DNA of 25,152 nt, taken from positions 1 through 25,152 of the forward strand of contig JAXLQJ010000079.1 of the NCBI GenBank assembly GCA_046331705.1, written 5' to 3'. Origin of the DNA: JADJOY01 sp046331705 [NCBI: bacterium] (GTDB lineage Bacteria > JADJOY01). Under the pieces are notes generated by a model, which worked only from the letters and a program-made list of their open reading frames with translations, was not told where the DNA came from and did not search any database. Shown here in pieces: positions 15,357 to 24,360 of the stretch (position 1 is the first letter of the stretch; each line of letters begins with the position of its first letter). Made by a program: the position numbers and the translations under genes.

Positions 15357-16456
15357 CGCGCGGGGCGGGCAACGCGCCACACGTGCTGATCGACGCCCGC
15401 AAGGCGTTCGATGGTGGCATCGGGAGGCATTTGCGCGAGACCGCGCTGCTGCTGCCCGCGGAGCTTCCCGGTTGGCGATTGAGCCTGCTCGTCGATACCG
15501 GCGCCGGGGAGCGATTCACCGCCGCCGGTCTCGGCGCGCCGGCGTTCGCGCACGTCGAGGTGACCGCGAGGAAGTACGGCCTCGCCGAGCCCGCCACGCT
15601 GCGCCGGATCGCCGCGCGCATGCGACCGGATCTCTTTCACACGCCGCACTACGTGCTGCCCGCGGGCATGCCGTGCCCGTCGGTGGTGACCATCCACGAC
15701 GTGATCCACCTCAAGCGCCCCCGCACGCCGCTGCACCGCTGGTACGCCACCCTGCGGATGCGGACGGCATGCCGCGAAGCGCGCTGCGTGATCACCGTCT
15801 CCCACGCGAGTGCCGCGGACCTCCGCCGATTCGTCCCCGTCGAGCCGCGGCGGCTGCGGGTGATCCCGAACGGCGCGCGCATCGTCGAGCGTCCGGCGAC
15901 ACCCGTGACGCCGAACGGCTACGTGCTCTACGTCGGCAGCCTGAAGCCGCACAAGAACGTGACGACGCTCCTCGATGGCTTCGCGCGGACGCAGGACGAC
16001 CGCGAGCTGTGGCTCGCAGGTCAATGGCAGCGCGAGGAGCGATATCGTCGCGACCTGACGGCACGGGTGAGGGCCGCCGGGCTCGAGCGCCGGGTGCGCT
16101 TCATCGCGGGCTTTCCCGAGTCGAGCCTGGATCGGCTGCTCTTCGGCGCGTTGGTGCTGGTGGCACCGTCGTGGGAAGAGGGTTTCGGGCTACCGGCGCT
16201 GGAGGCGCTCGCGCACGGCACGCCAGTGATCGCCAGCAGGCGCGGCGCCTATCCGGAGGTGCTGGCGGACGCGGCGCTCTTCGTGGACGGCGCCGATCCC
16301 GCGGAGATCGCGGTGGCGATCGAGGCGGTGGCCGCGCGTTCGGCGGCGGAATCCATGCGCTGGTCCCACGCGGCCCGCGCTCGCGCCCGGCAATTCGATT
16401 GGGCTGCCGCGGCCCGCGCCACGGCCGCGGTCTACCACGAGATCCTCAACGGGTAG
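15353..16456 (+). CDS. GT4 family glycosyltransferase (third of three in tandem)
   Basis: This 367-residue GT-B enzyme contains HVLIDARKAFDGGIGRHL at 10-27, TIHDVIHLKRP at 113-123, VGSLKPHKNVTTLLDGF at 194-210 and the E-x7-E motif EEGFGLPALEAL (Glu276/Glu284), then GAYPEVLADAALFVDG. It is a retaining glycosyltransferase of the same type as the two preceding genes. The start overlaps the previous stop as ATGA. A 208-base gap with its own promoter candidate follows, so this is probably the end of the first transcriptional block. It would complete or extend the repeat unit. The sugar is unknown. Confidence 0.9.
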   Translation: MTRGAGNAPHVLIDARKAFDGGIGRHLRETALLLPAELPGWRLSLLVDTGAGERFTAAGLGAPAFAHVEVTARKYGLAEPATLRRIAARMRPDLFHTPHYVLPAGMPCPSVVTIHDVIHLKRPRTPLHRWYATLRMRTACREARCVITVSHASAADLRRFVPVEPRRLRVIPNGARIVERPATPVTPNGYVLYVGSLKPHKNVTTLLDGFARTQDDRELWLAGQWQREERYRRDLTARVRAAGLERRVRFIAGFPESSLDRLLFGALVLVAPSWEEGFGLPALEALAHGTPVIASRRGAYPEVLADAALFVDGADPAEIAVAIEAVAARSAAESMRWSHAARARARQFDWAAAARATAAVYHEILNG

Positions 16457-16469
16457 CGGTGTCGGACGG

Positions 16470-16498
16470 TTGACACCCCCCAGGGGTAGTGCTAATCC
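16470..16498 (+). promoter_or_regulatory. Promoter with a dyad in the spacer
   Basis: A perfect TTGACA (16470-16475) is followed after 17 bases by TAATCC (16493-16498), itself preceded by TGC as in an extended -10. Between them acccc (16475-16479) and ggggt (16483-16487) form an inverted repeat, recalling spacer operators of the CsoR or MerR type. It lies in the gap before the second glycosyltransferase block. Confidence 0.5.
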
Positions 16499-16550
16499 AC
16501 CACGCGCTGGCGGCGGGGCCACCACGAGGCACATCGACTCGCCGACGGCG

Positions 16551-16580
16551 CACCGGCCCCGTCTCCCGGGCCTGCCGGTG
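16551..16580 (+). other. Leader stem-loop, possible attenuator
   Basis: Arms caccggc (16551-16557) and gccggtg (16574-16580) pair, extended by ccc/ggg inside with a small bulge. It falls between the promoter at 16470 and the start at 16665 and is followed by gttctt, a weak T-rich stretch. A terminator or antitermination target is possible. Confidence 0.35.
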
Positions 16581-16664
16581 GTCGGTTCTTGAGCGCAAAC
16601 GCTCGCCGGACGAATCTCGCGCGCTCGTGTTCGGCATCGCTCCTCGCGTTGCCCGAGGGTGACC

Positions 16665-17831
16665 GTGGCGCATTCGGTGCGGATCGCTCTCGTCCACGAC
16701 TGGCTGAACGGGATGCGCGGCGGCGAGAAATGCCTGGAGGAGGTCTGCGCGCTCTATCCGGACGCGGACCTCTTCACGCTCATCCACGAGCCCGGCCAGG
16801 TCTCTCGGGCGATCGAGGCGCATCCGATCCGAACCTCGTTTCTCCAGCGCTTTCCCGGGCGGCGCCGCTTCTACCGTCATTTCCTGCCGCTCTTTCCCAC
16901 GGCGATCGAGCGCCTCGACGTGTCGGGCTACGATCTGGTGATCAGCCTCAGCCATTGCGTCGCGAAGGGCATTCGCCCTGCCGCCGGCGCGCCGCATCTT
17001 TGCTACTGCTTCACGCCGATGCGGTACGCGTGGGATCTGGAAGGTGAGTACTTCTCGCCGGCGCGCGCCTCGGGACCCGTTCGGTGGGCCGCGGCCCGCG
17101 TGCTGCCGTATCTACGCCGCTGGGACGTGGAGAGCGCGACCCGCGTGAGCGCGTTCGTGGCGATCTCCGAGCACGTGCGGGAGCGCATCCGCCGGATCTA
17201 TGGCCGAGACGCCGGCCGGCTCTATCCTCCCGTGGACACCGATCTCTTCGATCCGGGCCCCGGGGCACGAGCGCGCGAGGACTTCTACCTGATGGTCACG
17301 GCGCTCGCACCGTACAAGGGAGTGGACCTGGCCATCGAGGCGTTTCGCGCCAGTGGGCGCAAGCTGGTCGTGGTCGGACGCGGGCAAGACGAGCGCAAGC
17401 TGCGCGCCGCGGCCGGGCCCGAGGTGAGCTTCTTGGGCTGGGTCGACGCGAGCACGCTGCGCGACCTCTACGGGCGTTGTCGGGCGTTTCTGCACCCCGC
17501 CGAGGAAGACTTCGGGATCGCGCCGGTCGAGGCGCAGGCGATGGGTGCGCCGGTCGTCGGCGCCGCGCGCGGTGGGCTGCTCGAGACCGTGCGCGACCTG
17601 GGCACCGGCGAGGGTGGGGCGGCCACGGGCCTCCTCTTCGAGCCGCTGACGGCGGAGGCGCTCCGCGACGCCATCGATCGATTCGAGCACGGCGCCGCGG
17701 CCTTCGATCCCGTCGCCATCCGCGGCCATGCGCTCAGGTTCTCGCGCCACGCCTTTCGCGACGAGTTCGCGTCGCTGGTGCGGAATCTGATGGGAAGCGC
17801 CGCACCGGCCGCGCGCGTGGTGGAGGCCTGA
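16665..17831 (+). CDS. GT4 family glycosyltransferase (mannosyltransferase-like N-terminus)
   Basis: From GTG 16665 the protein has 388 residues. It begins with RIALVHDWLNGMRGGEK, a GT-B N-terminus seen in a GT4 group distinct from the three upstream enzymes. FTPMRYAWDLEGEY lies in the acceptor domain, and the donor side has VTALAPYKGVDLAIEAF, then HPAEEDFGIAPVEAQAMG with the paired glutamates. GAGGG at 16655-16659 favours GTG 16665; GTG 16659 is only two codons earlier. It follows the leader hairpin and promoter candidate and ends 7 bases before the WcaJ-like gene. It may add the second sugar after the initiating transferase. Mannose is often the donor for similar proteins, but this is not shown here. 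Confidence 0.88.
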   Translation: MAHSVRIALVHDWLNGMRGGEKCLEEVCALYPDADLFTLIHEPGQVSRAIEAHPIRTSFLQRFPGRRRFYRHFLPLFPTAIERLDVSGYDLVISLSHCVAKGIRPAAGAPHLCYCFTPMRYAWDLEGEYFSPARASGPVRWAAARVLPYLRRWDVESATRVSAFVAISEHVRERIRRIYGRDAGRLYPPVDTDLFDPGPGARAREDFYLMVTALAPYKGVDLAIEAFRASGRKLVVVGRGQDERKLRAAAGPEVSFLGWVDASTLRDLYGRCRAFLHPAEEDFGIAPVEAQAMGAPVVGAARGGLLETVRDLGTGEGGAATGLLFEPLTAEALRDAIDRFEHGAAAFDPVAIRGHALRFSRHAFRDEFASLVRNLMGSAAPAARVVEA

Positions 17832-17838
17832 CCCCGCC

Positions 17839-19257
17839 ATGCTGAAGCGCTACAGCCAGCTCTTCCTGAGCCTCCTGGTGGTGTGCGACCTGAGCGTGGT
17901 CGCGGGCGCCTGGCTGCTCGCGTTCTGGCTGCGTTTCTTCAGCCCGCTGGTGACCGACGCCATCCCCATCCGCTACGGCATTCCCGAGCTCGAGCGCTAC
18001 ACCAAGCTGCTGGTGCTGGTGATACCGATCTTCTACGCGCTCTTCCGAAGTCATGGGCTCTATCTGCCGCACCGCATCGCGCGGCGCTCGCGGGAGCTCT
18101 TCAACCTGGTGCGGGCGTCGGCTCTCGCCGTGGGCAGCCTGATCGTCGTCGACTCGATGTTCCGCGAGTTCTTCCAGGCCTCGCGCGTGGTGTTCGCGAT
18201 CTTCCTGCCGCTCGAGATCCTCGGTGTGGCGGCGCTGCGCTCGGTGATCCGGGCGGTGCTGCGGCAGCTTCGCAAGCGCGGCCAGAACCTGCGCCACGTG
18301 GTCGTGGTGGGAGCGGGAAGCCTCGGTGCCGAGGTGGTGGAGCGCATCCTGCGCCACCCGGAGATGGGGCTGCACATCGTGGGTGTGCTGGGCAAGGACA
18401 CCTCCAAGGTCGGGCTCGAGATCCACGGGATCCCGGTGACGGGTGTCTACGAGGACGTCACGCGGATGCTGCGCGGCGGCGGGATCGATCAGGTGATCGT
18501 GGCCATCCCCATGGAGTCGCACCACCGTCTGGCGGCGATCCTCGATGCGATCGGATCGTTCATGGTGGACATCAAGGTGGTGCCGGATCTCTACCGCTTC
18601 ATCAGCTTGCGTGGCGGCATCGAGGACTTCGACGGGATCCCCGTGGTGAGCATCCTGGAAACGCCGCTCTACGGCTGGAATCGGCTGCTCAAGCGACTCT
18701 TCGACATCGTGGTGTCGTCGATCGTGCTGGTCCTCGCGGCACCGCTCATGCTGCTCATCGCGCTGGCGGTGCGGATCAACTCCCCCGGGCCGATCTTCTA
18801 CCGGCAGGAACGCATGGGGCTGGACGGACAGACGTTCCGGATGTACAAGTTCCGGACGATGCGCGTCGACGCCGAAGCCGAGACGGGACCAGTCTGGGCT
18901 TCGGAGGACGACCCCCGGCGCACTTCGTTCGGCGGCTGGTTGCGCCGCTGGAGCCTCGACGAGCTGCCGCAGCTCTTCAACGTGCTGCGCGGACAGATGA
19001 GCCTGGTGGGGCCGCGACCGGAGCGGCCGGTCTTCATCCAGAGCTTCAAGGACCAGATTCCCAAGTACATGCTGCGCCATCGAATGCAGGCGGGTGTGAC
19101 CGGCTGGGCCCAGGTGAACGGATGGCGGGGAAACACCTCGATCGAGCAGCGCATCGCGTGTGATCTCTACTACATCGAGAACTGGTCCCTGTCGTTCGAT
19201 CTCCGTATCCTGGGCCTGACGTTCATCAAGGGAATACGACACAAGAACGCGTACTGA
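17839..19257 (+). CDS. Undecaprenyl-phosphate sugar-1-phosphate transferase (WcaJ/PssY type)
   Basis: This 472-residue inner-membrane enzyme starts polymer synthesis by transferring hexose-1-phosphate from an NDP-sugar to undecaprenyl phosphate. Four N-terminal hydrophobic segments (about 8-30, 56-76, 92-106, 117-138) are followed by a Rossmann-like domain ([14 protein letters not shown] at 154-167) and the catalytic bacterial sugar-transferase domain from about 284. Key motifs are [10 protein letters not shown] at 285-294, [13 protein letters not shown] at 321-333, KFRTMR at 337-342, the [10 protein letters not shown] block with Asp374 and Glu375, and GPRPERP at 391-397. Length and order are those of polyisoprenyl-phosphate hexose transferases (WcaJ, WbaP-like). 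Glucose-1-phosphate is the likeliest cargo given the UDP-glucose genes next door, but galactose is possible. Confidence 0.93.
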   Translation: MLKRYSQLFLSLLVVCDLSVVAGAWLLAFWLRFFSPLVTDAIPIRYGIPELERYTKLLVLVIPIFYALFRSHGLYLPHRIARRSRELFNLVRASALAVGSLIVVDSMFREFFQASRVVFAIFLPLEILGVAALRSVIRAVLRQLRKRGQNLRHVVVVGAGSLGAEVVERILRHPEMGLHIVGVLGKDTSKVGLEIHGIPVTGVYEDVTRMLRGGGIDQVIVAIPMESHHRLAAILDAIGSFMVDIKVVPDLYRFISLRGGIEDFDGIPVVSILETPLYGWNRLLKRLFDIVVSSIVLVLAAPLMLLIALAVRINSPGPIFYRQERMGLDGQTFRMYKFRTMRVDAEAETGPVWASEDDPRRTSFGGWLRRWSLDELPQLFNVLRGQMSLVGPRPERPVFIQSFKDQIPKYMLRHRMQAGVTGWAQVNGWRGNTSIEQRIACDLYYIENWSLSFDLRILGLTFIKGIRHKNAY

Positions 19258-19264
19258 GGCTCGA

Positions 19265-19300
19265 CGCCACCGGCGACGCGCGTCGATCGGGGCGGTGGCG
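19265..19300 (+). other. Nested dyad between the WcaJ-like gene and ugd
   Basis: Outer arms cgccaccg (19265-19272) and cggtggcg (19293-19300) enclose a perfect 12-base palindrome, cgacgcgcgtcg (19274-19285). The 78-base gap has no T-run. It may be an intra-operon hairpin or a protein site. Chance is possible given the base composition. Confidence 0.35.
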
Positions 19301-19335
19301 GGCGTCTGCTGGCGCGGTGCGGGGAGGAGATTTCC

Positions 19336-20634
19336 GTGGAAGTGTGCGTCGTGGGTACGGGATACGTCGGCCTGGTCGCCGGCACTTGCTTCGCCGACAG
19401 CGGCCGCGACGTCATCTGCGTCGACAAGGACGCCGCCAAGATCGAGGCGCTCAACGCGGGCAAGGTTCCCATCTACGAGCCGGGACTGACCGAGCTCGTG
19501 GCGCGCAACCGCGCGGAGGGCCGGCTCACGTTCACCACCGACTTGGCCGCCGGCGTCCAGAAGAGTCGCATCGTCTTCATCGCCGTGGGCACGCCGCAGG
19601 GCGACGACGGGCGAGCCGACAAGCGCTTCGTGCTGGAGGTCGCGCGAGGCATCGGCCGCACGATGAACGGCTACAAGATCATCGTGGACAAGTCCACGGT
19701 GCCGGTGGGAACGGCCGAAGAGGTGAGGGCGGCGGTGCGGGGCGAGACCACGCACCCCTTCGACGTGGTGTCGAACCCCGAGTTCCTGAAGGAAGGGGAC
19801 GCCATCCAGGACTTCATGAAGCCGGATCGCGTGGTGATCGGCACCGACAAGGCCTCGGTCGCCGAGGTGATGAAGGAGCTCTACGCGCCCTTCGTGCGCA
19901 CCGACAAGCCCATCTTGGTGATGGACATCCCGTCCGCCGAGATGACCAAGTACGCCGCCAACGCGCTGCTCGCGACCAAGATCAGCTTCATGAACGAGAT
20001 CTCGCGGGTCTGCGAGCGTGTCGGTGCCGACGTGACCATGGTGCGGAAGGGGATCGGCTCGGACTCGCGGATCGGTCCCCACTTTCTGTTCCCCGGTCTC
20101 GGTTACGGCGGCTCGTGCTTTCCCAAGGACGTGCAGGCGATCATCCGCACCGGCGCCGACCACGGCGTGGCCATGGAGATCCTGGCTGCCGTGGAGAGCG
20201 TGAATCAGGGGCAGCGCCAGCACTTCATCGACAAGGTGATGCGGCACTTCGGAAACGACCTCGCGGGGCGCACGCTCGCGATCTGGGGCTTGAGCTTCAA
20301 GCCCCGCACCGACGACATGCGCATGGCCCCCGCGGTCACCATCATCCAGGCGTTCCTCGACGCGGGCGCCCAGGTGCGCGCCCACGATCCCGAAGCGATG
20401 CAAGAGGCGCGCAAGCTCTTCGGCGATCGCGTGAGCTTCTGCGACACGAACTACGCGGCGCTCGAGGGCGCCGACGCGCTGGTGATCGTCACGGAATGGA
20501 ACGAGTTCCGGCGTCCCGACTTCGAGCGCGTGCGGGCGTTGCTCAAGCAGCCGGTGATCTTCGACGGCCGCAACCTCTACAACAAGGAAGAGATGCAGGC
20601 GCTCGGATTCTCGTATCACTCGATCGGTCGCTGA
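19336..20634 (+). CDS. ugd: UDP-glucose 6-dehydrogenase
   Basis: This 432-residue cytosolic enzyme oxidises UDP-glucose to UDP-glucuronate with two NAD+. The N-terminal NAD fold shows [17 protein letters not shown] at 5-21, EPGL at 48-51 and [12 protein letters not shown] at 84-95. STVPVGT at 120-126, [11 protein letters not shown] at 147-157, the central helix around [15 protein letters not shown] with Lys205, and the catalytic Cys261 in YGGSCFPKD are all present. The C-terminal domain has [15 protein letters not shown] 19336 is preceded by GGGAGGAG at 19322-19329. Its product is the substrate of the next gene. It may also be used directly as an acidic sugar of the polymer. Confidence 0.97.
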   Translation: MEVCVVGTGYVGLVAGTCFADSGRDVICVDKDAAKIEALNAGKVPIYEPGLTELVARNRAEGRLTFTTDLAAGVQKSRIVFIAVGTPQGDDGRADKRFVLEVARGIGRTMNGYKIIVDKSTVPVGTAEEVRAAVRGETTHPFDVVSNPEFLKEGDAIQDFMKPDRVVIGTDKASVAEVMKELYAPFVRTDKPILVMDIPSAEMTKYAANALLATKISFMNEISRVCERVGADVTMVRKGIGSDSRIGPHFLFPGLGYGGSCFPKDVQAIIRTGADHGVAMEILAAVESVNQGQRQHFIDKVMRHFGNDLAGRTLAIWGLSFKPRTDDMRMAPAVTIIQAFLDAGAQVRAHDPEAMQEARKLFGDRVSFCDTNYAALEGADALVIVTEWNEFRRPDFERVRALLKQPVIFDGRNLYNKEEMQALGFSYHSIGR

Positions 20635-20669
20635 GCCAGCACCGACGTCTTCGCAGAAGGGACCGAATC

Positions 20670-21617
<948 letters not shown>

Positions 21618-21620
21618 GCC

Positions 21621-22496
21621 ATGAGCGACGCCGCGTCCGGCGAGGCGCCGGCGGATCTGGACGTTCCTTCGCCCGAGGACATCGCTCGCTGGCGGCGCGG
21701 GCTGGCGATCGGTGGCGGGGCGCTCGCCCTGGGTGCGTTCCTCACCGTGCACCCCTGGTGGAAGGGGCCGTGTATCGACGGCGCCTGGGTCAAGGCGTGT
21801 TATGGCCTGGGCGGTGTCGGCGCGTTCGCCGCGCTCGGCAGCCCCTGGCTCTCCGGGTGGATCGCGCGACGGCCCGCATGGCGCGAGAACGTCTATTCGC
21901 TGGCGCTGGCCTTCCTGCTCGCGCTCGTCATCCGCACCTTCATCGTCCAGGCGTTCAAGATCCCCTCGGGCTCGATGCTGCCGACCCTTCAGATCGGCGA
22001 CCACATCCTCGTCGTGAAGTTCTCGTACGGCACCCGCATCCCGTTCACCGACCACGTGATCCAGGCACTCGGGCTTCGCGATCCGCAGCGTGGCGACATC
22101 GTGGTCTTCCGGTTCCCGCAGAACGAATGCGAGGACTACATCAAGCGCATCATCGGCTTGCCGGGAGACACGATCGAGGTCCGAAACCGCCGTGTCTTCG
22201 TCAATGGCGAGCCGCTGCGGGACGAGTGGGGCCGGTGCCCGGACGGCAAGCTCATCTCCGATCCGGAATCCGACTGCGGTCCTCCCGCCGCGCGCGTCGA
22301 CAACGCGGCGCCGTTCCACGTCCCCGAGGACAGCTACTTCATGATGGGGGACAACCGGCAGCACAGCCAGGACAGCCGCTTCTGGGGCACCGTCGAGCGC
22401 GACAAGATCCTGGGCCGAGCGTTCTGGATCTACTGGTCGTGGGATAGCGAACGGCACATGCCGCGGCTGGGACGCCTCGGTCGTACGGTCCACTGA
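21621..22496 (+). CDS. lepB: Signal peptidase I
   Basis: This 291-residue inner-membrane serine protease removes Sec/Tat signal peptides on the periplasmic side. Two N-terminal hydrophobic segments (about 27-43 and 61-79) and a third (92-111) precede the catalytic domain. The nucleophile is Ser118 in PSGSMLPTL, the general base Lys175 in DYIKRIIGLPGD, and the conserved GDNRQHSQDSR box is near residues 238-248. All catalytic elements are intact. It starts three bases after the decarboxylase stop, so it is co-transcribed with sugar-nucleotide genes, which is unusual. It may be the housekeeping enzyme or an extra copy for surface or export proteins. The genome outside this window is needed to tell. 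Confidence 0.96.
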   Translation: MSDAASGEAPADLDVPSPEDIARWRRGLAIGGGALALGAFLTVHPWWKGPCIDGAWVKACYGLGGVGAFAALGSPWLSGWIARRPAWRENVYSLALAFLLALVIRTFIVQAFKIPSGSMLPTLQIGDHILVVKFSYGTRIPFTDHVIQALGLRDPQRGDIVVFRFPQNECEDYIKRIIGLPGDTIEVRNRRVFVNGEPLRDEWGRCPDGKLISDPESDCGPPAARVDNAAPFHVPEDSYFMMGDNRQHSQDSRFWGTVERDKILGRAFWIYWSWDSERHMPRLGRLGRTVH

Positions 22497-22737
22497 TCCG
22501 CAGCGCTTCGGGCGCATGCCTGGCGCGCCGTCGCACCTCGGTGCGATCGACCGTCGCGCAGGCGCGCCCCTTCGGGATCACACCCGGATCGCACGGCGAC
22601 GGTGGCGCGGGCAACGGGCAGCGCGCGACGCCCCGACGCGAGCGCGCAGCCACGGCCCGGGCGCGGCCCCGCCGTCCCCGCGAACGAGCGCCCGCGAGCA
22701 CGGCGGCGACGGTGTCGATGCGCGGCAGGTCGCCGCG
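22497..22737. other. Convergent intergenic region with a small hairpin
   Basis: This 241-base stretch between lepB and the export gene shows no credible gene. A short inverted repeat (tcgcac/gtgcga, 22531-22546, tetraloop ctcg) is the only terminator-like element seen, and it lacks a T-run. Confidence 0.35.
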
Positions 22738-23520
22738 TCAGGGCGCGATCTTCTGCTGGCCCAGCACGTAGGTGAAGCCCGCGCTCAGGTTTCCAGGCAC
22801 CACGCGGGTGATGTACTGCTCGACGAAGCGATCGATCTCGGTGATCGTGGTCGGCGGCACGATGACGATGTCGAAGGGCGCCAGCGCGGGATCGACCGAT
22901 CCATCCGTTCCCTCGGCGAGCTTCGCCAAGTCGACGACCCGCGAGGTGGCGGCGCCGTCCGGGCTCTTGCGCAGCAACACCACCTTCGAGAGATCGCCCG
23001 CGGGGGTGTAGCCCCCAGCGGCGAGGATCGCGCTCATGGCGCTCATCCGCCCCAGGATCTGGACGTCGCGTGGATGGAACACCTCCCCACCGACGTACAC
23101 CACGCGCCCGGCGTATTCGCGCACGAAGACCGTGATGCTGGGATCCCGGACCGTGCGCGCGAGCTCGCGGGTGAGCGCTTGCGCGAGCTCCTCGGGAGTG
23201 AGGCCATCGGCGCGCAGATAACCCGTCAACGGGTGCGCGATCTTGCCGTCTGGACCGACGCGCACGGTCTCGTTGAGCGAGCCATCGACGAGCGACTTGA
23301 TCTCGATCAGGTCGCCCGGAACGATGCGATAGGTCACGTCGTCCTGTGCCGCGGCGGCAGCCGCAGGCGCCGCCGTGGGCACCGCGGCGCCATCCGGCTC
23401 GGGTGCCGCCTGGGCGGGTCGACCCGCGCAGAGTCCCGTCGCCACGAGCAAGGCCCACGCCGGCAGCGCCAGGCGCGCACGCGCCGAACGGAATTCGAGA
23501 ATCGCTCGAGATCGGATCAT
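22738..23520 (-). CDS. Wza-type polysaccharide export protein (Poly_export/SLBB)
   Basis: The 260-residue protein begins with a Sec signal peptide (about 1-38, ending GRPAQA), followed by an Ala/Pro-rich linker. A Poly_export domain spans about 62-138 (YRIVPGDLIEIK at 64-75, VGPDGKIAHPLTG at 88-100) and a SLBB domain about 139-190 (VYVGGEVFHPRDVQ, ILAAGGYTPAG). The end (TEIDRFVEQYITRVV) resembles the amphipathic helix that lines the outer-membrane pore in Wza. No lipobox is seen, since the residues before Cys31 are TGL, so it is not lipidated by the usual route. ATG 23520 is chosen because it falls one base after the PilZ stop and starts a proper signal peptide. It probably exports the polymer made by the upstream plus-strand genes. 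A tyrosine-kinase partner is not in the window. Confidence 0.92.
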   Translation of the reverse strand: MIRSRAILEFRSARARLALPAWALLVATGLCAGRPAQAAPEPDGAAVPTAAPAAAAAAQDDVTYRIVPGDLIEIKSLVDGSLNETVRVGPDGKIAHPLTGYLRADGLTPEELAQALTRELARTVRDPSITVFVREYAGRVVYVGGEVFHPRDVQILGRMSAMSAILAAGGYTPAGDLSKVVLLRKSPDGAATSRVVDLAKLAEGTDGSVDPALAPFDIVIVPPTTITEIDRFVEQYITRVVPGNLSAGFTYVLGQQKIAP

Positions 23521-23521
23521 G

Positions 23522-24217
23522 TCAGGATTTCCCCTTGGGACGCTTCGCCTTCGCGCCTGCGGGCGCGGACTTGCCCGGCGCGGGTTTCGTTGCGGTGCCA
23601 CCCACCGGCTGATTGAGCTTCTTCCAGAGCCGCGCGAACAAGCTCTCCGGCGCTCCATCGGCGCTGTCTGCGGATTCTCGTTCTCGTGACTTGCCACGAC
23701 CGGGACGTGCGGGCGCTTCCGCCTTGTTGCGCTCCTTCCCACGTCCGCCGGCATTGCCCATGGCCGCCTCCGCGGCCGCGTTGAGCGCATCCAGCGGCGG
23801 TGGCGCCTCCACCGCCGGCGCGATGCGCCGGTGCGGCCGCTTACCGGCATCGACCTTGATCAAGTCCTGATTGCCGGACGTGAGTGCGTTGACGAAGTCG
23901 AAGATGCGCTGGCGGTCCAGCTCGGCGAGCAACGTGAACTTGAGCCCCATGCCTGGCGGCAACGCCGACGGCACGAACGGTCGATAGGGATTCGAGTACA
24001 CCACCGACGCCGTGGCGCGGATCGGCGGTCCCTTCATCCCCGGCAACGTGAGCTGCAAGGTGATGAGCGAGTTCACCGGCGAGGCCGCCTGCGTGTGAAC
24101 GAAGACGCCCTTGTCGGTGAGCTGCTCGGCCTCCGCTTCCACGTCGAGCCCGTCGCTCGCCTGATAGCGCACGGGGTAGCGATGCGGCTTCGGCTGGGCG
24201 TCGGCGGCTCGGGTCAT
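23522..24217 (-). CDS. PilZ-like protein with a basic, disordered tail
   Basis: The 231-residue product has a PilZ-like beta-barrel at about 10-115 (HRYPVRYQASDGLDVEAEA, GVFVHTQAASPVNSLITLQL, PGMGLKFTLL). The canonical c-di-GMP arginines and the D/NxSxxG motif are not intact: the equivalent segment reads AEQLTDKGVFV. It may therefore bind the ligand weakly or act through protein contacts. The remaining 110 residues are Ala/Pro/Lys/Arg-rich low complexity ending in KAKRPKGKS. ATG 24217 starts the folded part; longer in-frame extensions have no similarity. The Wza-type gene begins one base after its stop, so the two are translated together, implying control or assembly of export. Family assignment is moderate because of sequence divergence. 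Confidence 0.7.
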   Translation of the reverse strand: MTRAADAQPKPHRYPVRYQASDGLDVEAEAEQLTDKGVFVHTQAASPVNSLITLQLTLPGMKGPPIRATASVVYSNPYRPFVPSALPPGMGLKFTLLAELDRQRIFDFVNALTSGNQDLIKVDAGKRPHRRIAPAVEAPPPLDALNAAAEAAMGNAGGRGKERNKAEAPARPGRGKSRERESADSADGAPESLFARLWKKLNQPVGGTATKPAPGKSAPAGAKAKRPKGKS

Positions 24218-24271
24218 CGAAGGCTCGACCGCCGGCACTGGCGGCGGCGATTCTCGCGATCTTACCGGAAT

Positions 24272-24311
24272 CGCTGGTTGTCTGCGAGAGCCGGATCTCG
24301 TACAACCAGCG
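24272..24311. promoter_or_regulatory. Symmetric promoter/operator between divergent genes
   Basis: Arms cgctggttgt (24272-24281) and acaaccagcg (24302-24311) are perfect, with an inner cgaga/tctcg pair (24285-24300). The plus strand reads TTGTCT (24278-24283), 17 bases, TACAAC (24301-24306). The minus strand reads TTGTAC, 17 bases, GACAAC on the same sites. A separate minus-strand TAAGAT lies at 24264-24259. A regulator binding the dyad could control both directions. Confidence 0.5.
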
Positions 24312-24360
24312 CGACGAGCTAGGGGCCGAGACGCGGGAGCGCGCCGCAGGGGGGATGCGA

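Noticed and set aside
16483-16493. Possible ops-like antitermination element GGGGTAGTGCT
   Set aside because: Similarity to the ops core needs gaps, and the same bases are better explained by an extended -10 promoter with a spacer dyad.
17734-20619. Very long minus-strand open frame of 961 codons opposite wcaJ-like and ugd
   Set aside because: It is the antisense shadow of two well-supported genes, with low-complexity His/Asp/Arg-rich translation and no domain.
23521-23850. N-terminal extension of the export protein up to 23850
   Set aside because: The extension overlaps the PilZ-like gene, is Arg/Pro-rich without similarity, and would bury the signal peptide that starts at 23520.
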